Shown here one piece after another: positions 59,101-64,000 of a stretch of DNA of 64,000 nucleotides (positions are counted from its first letter, which is position 1; the number at the start of each line of letters is the position of its first letter). The stretch lies in assembly GCA_902806595.1 (NCBI GenBank), contig CADCXC010000046.1, positions 434,001 through 498,000 of the forward strand, given 5' to 3'. The stretch comes from Pyrenopolyporus hunteri (Eukaryota > Ascomycota > Sordariomycetes > Xylariales > Hypoxylaceae). A model generated the notes under the pieces. That model saw only the letters and a program-made list of their open reading frames with translations, made no database searches and had not been told where the DNA came from. The position numbers were made by a program, and so were the translations under genes.

Positions 59101-61849
59101 TTATAATTATTTTTAATGATTTAATTAAAGGTTTATTTTTAAATTTAATATTAATTTTATCGGCTCGGTTATTATTTATTTTAAAATTTCGGTCGGGAAA
59201 ATTTTTTATAAAAATTTAATATTAATTTTTTTTTATAATAAATATTTTAATTATATCGATATCGAGGATAATATTTTAAAAAATATTTTTAATGTATCGA
59301 TTTAAAATAAATGTAATATTATTTTTTAATTTATCGATAAGGGGGTAATAAAAAATAATTTAATATTAATATATTTAATTTATTAAATATATCGCAATTA
59401 ATTAATGTTAAAGGTTAATTTTCTTCGTTTCGAAGGTAGCGATGTTTTAATTATCGTTTTTCGATTTTAAATTTTTTTATTTAATATTTTTATAACCCGT
59501 TAAAAATATAATATATTTACTTTTATTTTTAATTTTTTAAGTTCGTTATTATTTTTTAATTTTTTTTTATTCGTTTTCGAAATATTTAATAAATTAATAT
59601 CTTTTTTTTTTATATATTTAATAACGACGTTTTTAGGTTTAGGTTATTTTTTTCGATTAATATTAATTATTTTTATCGTTATAATAATATTTTTATTTAA
59701 TATAAAATTAATCGAAATTTTTATTATTATCGTTATTAATTAAAAATTAATATATTTTTTTAATATTTTTGAAAGTATCGATTAACGCGTAGAATTTATT
59801 AATTAATTTTTCGAATTAATATAATAAAATAAATAAAATATATTATAGTTAGGGTATATTACGAATAATATATTACGTAGTTATAATAAATTATTATTTA
59901 TTTTTAAATTTTTTTTTAAAAATACATTAATATAATATTAATTTATTTAATATTATTTATAACATTTTAAAATTAAACTTTCCTTCGTTTTTTTTTTAAT
60001 TTTAATATTAAAAAAAGTAATTAAAATTTAATTATAATAATATTAAACTTTATTTTATTTCGTATTAAAATGTCGTTTTATAGTTAAATATATATTTATA
60101 AAATATTAATAACGGGGTATATTATATAAAAAATAAATAATTATTTATTTAATAAAAATAGTAAAAAATATAACGTAAAATTAAATTTAATGGATTTTAA
60201 CCGTATAATATACGTTTAAAAAAAAATGAAATTTATTTTTTAAAACGTTATAAGGTTTTTTAGTATAATTATTTTTATTATTTTAAGTTTTTTTAAAATA
60301 ATCGATAATAATAAAGGGGTATATTTCGTTAGGGATTTGAGTAGGGGGGATGTTATAATAGATATTATTTTATTAATTTTCGATGGGTATAAATATAAAA
60401 ATCGGTTTATTTAATAAAAGTTATAAAATCGTTTAAAAAAAGAAATTATAGTTTTCGGTATAATAATTTCTTCCTTTTAATACGAAATTTAGTGGGATTA
60501 TCGATATTATATATAAATTATCTGGTAACGATTTGAAAGGTTTATAAATATTTTTTAATAATAAGGATTAGGGTTATTTTTTTTATATAAAATTAAAAGT
60601 ATATCGTTAATTATATTTTTATAATTTAACGTAAGTTAAGATAATAAGGTATTAATTAATTATAATAGTTTAAAAAAGTATGATTACTTTTAATTAAATA
60701 GGTATAAAAGTAAAGAAAATAAATATATTAAATATTTAAAATTCGGGTTAAATATAAAGGTTACTTTAAAAAATTTAAAACGATAAAAAAAAAATTTATT
60801 ATTAAAGTTTAAGTGGAAATTAAAATATAGGTTACGTTGCGAGGGTTTAATTTAATAGTAGGGGTGGTAACGTATTAAATATTAACGATAAATTATTAAA
60901 CGTAAAAAAAAGTAAAAACGGTTATTAAATAAGTAATTTATAACGTTAATAATATAATATCGAAAGTAATTCGATTAAAATTATTAACATTTATAAATTT
61001 AGTTTTTTTTAATTTCCTATTTATATTAACGTTATAAAATAAAAAATCGTTAATCGTTTTTATATCGTAATATAGGTATAATTTAATGTAAATATCGAAA
61101 GGTAAATCGTACTTTTATCGATACGATATATTAACGTTTTTTATATTAAAATGTTAAATTATTTACATTTAATACGTTTTAACTTATCGTAATTTTATTT
61201 AAAAAGTTTATATATCGATATAAAATTAATTAAAACTTCCATTATATTAATATTATTTTTACTTATATAAATATTTTTTTATATAAATGTATATTTTAAT
61301 ATAACTTTAAATTAACATAATATAATTACGAAATCTCCCATTATAAAACTTTTAAATTATTTTTAATATTTTTTTAAAATATTTTTCGTTATACGAATAT
61401 ATAACTTATTTTTATTTATAATAGTTAAGTTTTTTAAAAAAAATAATATTTACGTCGTTTTTTACTTTTCGATAATAATTTAAAAGTTAATTTTTTTTTA
61501 TTTTAAAACTTTATAATTAAATTATTAATTAAAAAGTGTACGATTATTAAAAATATATTTTATTAATTTAACGAATTTTTTTTTAATATTTCGTTCGATC
61601 GAATCGAGCTTTTTAATACGAATTTACATTTAAATTAAACTTTTAATTTTTTACGACATAATAAATATAAAAGGTTTAAAAAAATTAAAAGTAACGAAAC
61701 GATATTTTATTATAAATAAAATAATATTATATAGAAAAAAAAATATTAATATCGTATATATTATTACGATAAAAATCTTTTATATTATTATAATAATAAT
61801 TTTTTTAACTTTATTAATTTATATTATTAATTTTAATAATATTAATTAA

Positions 61850-62070
61850 TATTAATAAATACGTATATAAATAAAATAAAGAAATAATAATAAAAAATAA
61901 TTACGATAAAATAAAATTAATATTATATAAATTATTTAAAAAGGAAAAAATATTTAATAAAAAAATCGTAAAAAAAGTTTTTTTTATATAAGTAAAAATA
62001 CATAAATACTTTTTTTTCTTAAAGTATATACTATGAAATGATACGTACATAAATTAATTAATTATCATTT
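61850..62070. repeat. Right member of the direct repeat pair, probable LTR
   Basis: Aligns with 55905-56125. Where the left copy has G this copy often has A, and several positions that are T on the left remain C here (for example TACATAAATACTTTT versus TATATAGGTATTTTT). The two copies therefore appear to have been mutated on opposite strands. Confidence 0.65.
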
Positions 62071-64000
62071 ATTAAATTAAAAACGTCGAAAAAATGCTTA
62101 TTATTTTTATATAATTTATTTGATTAATATTTATAATTTTTTTTACATTTGTTATTTATATTCGAAACGAATCGAACGATTTTCGAAATAATAAACGTTT
62201 TCGATTTATACGAAATTAAACGTTTCGAAAATATTTTTTCGTTTTTTAAAAATAAATAATATATTTTAATAACGACGATAATATATATTTATAAAATATT
62301 AATAATAACGAAAAAAAATATTATAAAAGTCGAAAATTTTATTATTAAAATATTTTAAACGACGATTTAACGTTTAATTTATCGTTATTTTCGAAATTTA
62401 TTAATAATAATAATTATAACGATTATATAAAAAAAACGAAAATTAAAACGAAAGTTTTTTTTAATTATAAGATTTTTTTTATAAAAAAAATTATTTTTTT
62501 AAAATACGAAAATTAATATTAAATATAATATTAATTAAATTTATAGGGTAATAAATAAAATATACGAAATAAATTAATACGTTTTCGTATTAATAATATT
62601 AATATAAAAGTTTTTAAATAATTTTATTCGAATAAAAATATAATTTCGTTATTTATATTTTAATAGTTAAAAAAAATTTCGATATTATTATATTTTATAT
62701 ATTATTAACGGTTTTTTTTATATTATTATTATTTTTTATTTTTTTTTTAATTTTAATTTTTTTAATAATTTTAATTTATATCGTTAAATAAATCGTTTAA
62801 ATTATTTAAATAAAATATATCGTTATTTTAAAGTTTCGATAATAGTTTATATACGAATCGAAATTTAATTATTCGACGTTTTTTAATTATATAATTTATA
62901 TTAGGAGGTATATCGTTTTATTACGTTATTATCGTTAAAGTTATATTTAATAATTATTTAACGTTAATTTAAGTTTTTTTAAAAGGGTTTATTTCGAGGT
63001 TTTTTATAATTAATAATTATTTATTATATATTTTTTAAGTAATTTTAAAAGATTTATTACGTTAAATTTTTTATTAATGTCGATTAAATAAAATTTATAT
63101 GTGGAAATATATAAAAAAATACGATTATATAAATAAAGTTATTATTAACGTTATTATTTTTTATTAATCGATTTATACTTAAATTTTACGAAAATATTAT
63201 ATCGAAAAATTAAAAATTTTATTTAATTTTATTTTATTTATATTTTTTATAATACGTTATATAATAAAAATAATTTTTATTTATTTTTTTTTTATATTTA
63301 TAATTTTTATAAATATTTACGTAGTTTATTAAATTATAAAATAATTTTAATATTAATTTATCGATTATAATATATATTTTTATAATATTTAAAAACTTAA
63401 TTATTTAAATTTATTTTATAAATTTATATATTTAAAAAAATAAACTTAATAATACGTATATTTAAAAACGTAAATTTAATAACGTAAATTTAAAAAAATA
63501 AATATATGTTTAATTTTTTTCGAAAGATTTATATTTTAAAAGTCGAAAAATAAATTTCGAAGGGATTTTAACGTCGTTATATTTAAAAAAAATATAATAA
63601 TTTTCGTTAATAAAATTTTTACCGTTATTATTATAAAATATTACGGAAAATAATAAATTTAAAGTTCGATCGATTATAAAAAACGTAGAAGTATTAATTT
63701 TATTAAAATTTTATAAATTATTTAAAAAATTAAATTTATTAAAATAATCGTTTAAATTATTTTCGGATTTTTTTTCGAAACTATAATTATTAAATTCGAA
63801 GTTCGATTTAAAATTATTATCGTTATTTAATCTCGTATATTTATTATCGTAAAAATTATAATTAATATAATTATAATTAATATTAACTTAATTATAACGA
63901 CGTCGTTATTTAATAATAAAAAAATTCGATTTTTTTATATTAATAATTTTAACATTTAATTTGTTAAATTTAATCGAAAAAAAAATTTAAATAATTTTTT

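Larger units (their letters stand above)
55905..62070. mobile_element. Degraded LTR retrotransposon, about 6.2 kb
   Basis: Defined by direct repeats of about 220 nt at 55905 and 61850. The interior of about 5.7 kb fits a Ty1/copia- or Ty3-type element in size. All frames are full of stops, so I could not identify protease, reverse transcriptase or integrase, and orientation is open. A purine tract GAGTAGGGGGGA followed by TGTTATAATAG at about 60340-60361 resembles a 3' LTR junction of another or nested element. Confidence 0.5.
48483..64000. repeat. AT-rich, RIP-saturated transposon graveyard
   Basis: From 48483 to the window end the sequence is almost entirely A and T, lacks any usable ORF, and its remaining C and G are mostly in CpG. 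The boundary is abrupt: the first 21 nt (48483-48503) match the terminal repeat of the element at 32736-33341 at 18 of 21 positions. Long direct and inverted repeats inside it indicate degraded mobile elements. This is the expected end state of repeat-induced point mutation in ascomycetes; heterochromatin is an inference. Confidence 0.9.

Noticed and set aside
48483..64000. Protein genes or mitochondrial-like insertion in the AT-rich block
   Set aside because: Every frame is closed by stops within short distances, and the CpG-biased residual GC fits mutated nuclear repeats rather than mitochondrial DNA.
1..64000. CRISPR arrays, bacterial operons or phage genes
   Set aside because: Spliced eukaryotic genes throughout; no regularly spaced repeats with unique spacers were seen.

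Overview
The window is nuclear DNA of a filamentous ascomycete. The genes have short introns (about 50-135 nt, GT..AG, CTAAC-type branch sites), and the gene set is typical of Pezizomycotina: NoxA, a SYS1 homologue, an LXR1-type mannitol dehydrogenase and a fungal class I terpene synthase. Dispersed TACCTAGGTA-type repeats and large AT-rich blocks saturated with C-to-T/G-to-A changes (RIP-like) point to the Sordariomycetes, possibly Xylariales. That placement is an inference from style and was not tested by alignment.

Genes from left to right. COA6/COX6B-like CX9C protein (1.1-1.6 kb, -); SYS1 Golgi protein (2.4-3.1, +); adenylosuccinate synthetase (4.3-5.9, +, six exons); a serine-rich protein of unknown function with an in-frame TAG (6.7-9.2, -); mitochondrial glutaryl-CoA dehydrogenase (10.2-11.6, +); UBC4-type ubiquitin-conjugating enzyme (13.1-14.2, +); NADPH oxidase NoxA (17.6-19.5, +); NADP-mannitol dehydrogenase/L-xylulose reductase (21.7-22.5, +); MFS anion:cation symporter (23.8-25.8, +, eight exons); FEN1/RAD27 nuclease (26.4-27.8, +, with a 5-nt exon); HSL-type esterase (28.8-29.8, +); RING-like protein (30.7-31.6, +); small conserved protein with a likely mitochondrial presequence (32.1-32.6, -); small P-loop kinase-like protein (33.8-34.5, -); RRM-like protein (35.9-37.0, -); a terpene synthase split into nine exons (40.1-41.8, -); cytochrome b5/acyl-CoA dehydrogenase fusion (45.8-47.7, -). 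Most are housekeeping or core metabolic genes and do not form a common pathway. The terpene synthase has no P450, transferase or regulator beside it in this window, so it looks like an orphan rather than part of a cluster.

Two AT-rich blocks break the gene space: a roughly 0.6 kb island at 32.7-33.3 kb and everything from about 48.5 kb to the end (15.5 kb, no usable ORF). Both start at a sharp boundary marked by the same 21-nt motif, which in the small island also forms terminal inverted repeats. The large block holds degraded mobile elements: a 1.2 kb unit bounded by long inverted repeats (54.07-55.29 kb) and a pair of roughly 220-bp direct repeats about 6 kb apart (55.9 and 61.85 kb) that look like retrotransposon LTRs. 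Most remaining cytosines there are in CpG, and inside the LTR-bounded element the strand that kept its G switches near 61.1 kb.

Exon coordinates below come from hand reading of splice signals, reading phase and remembered family features; none has been checked by transcript data or alignment.
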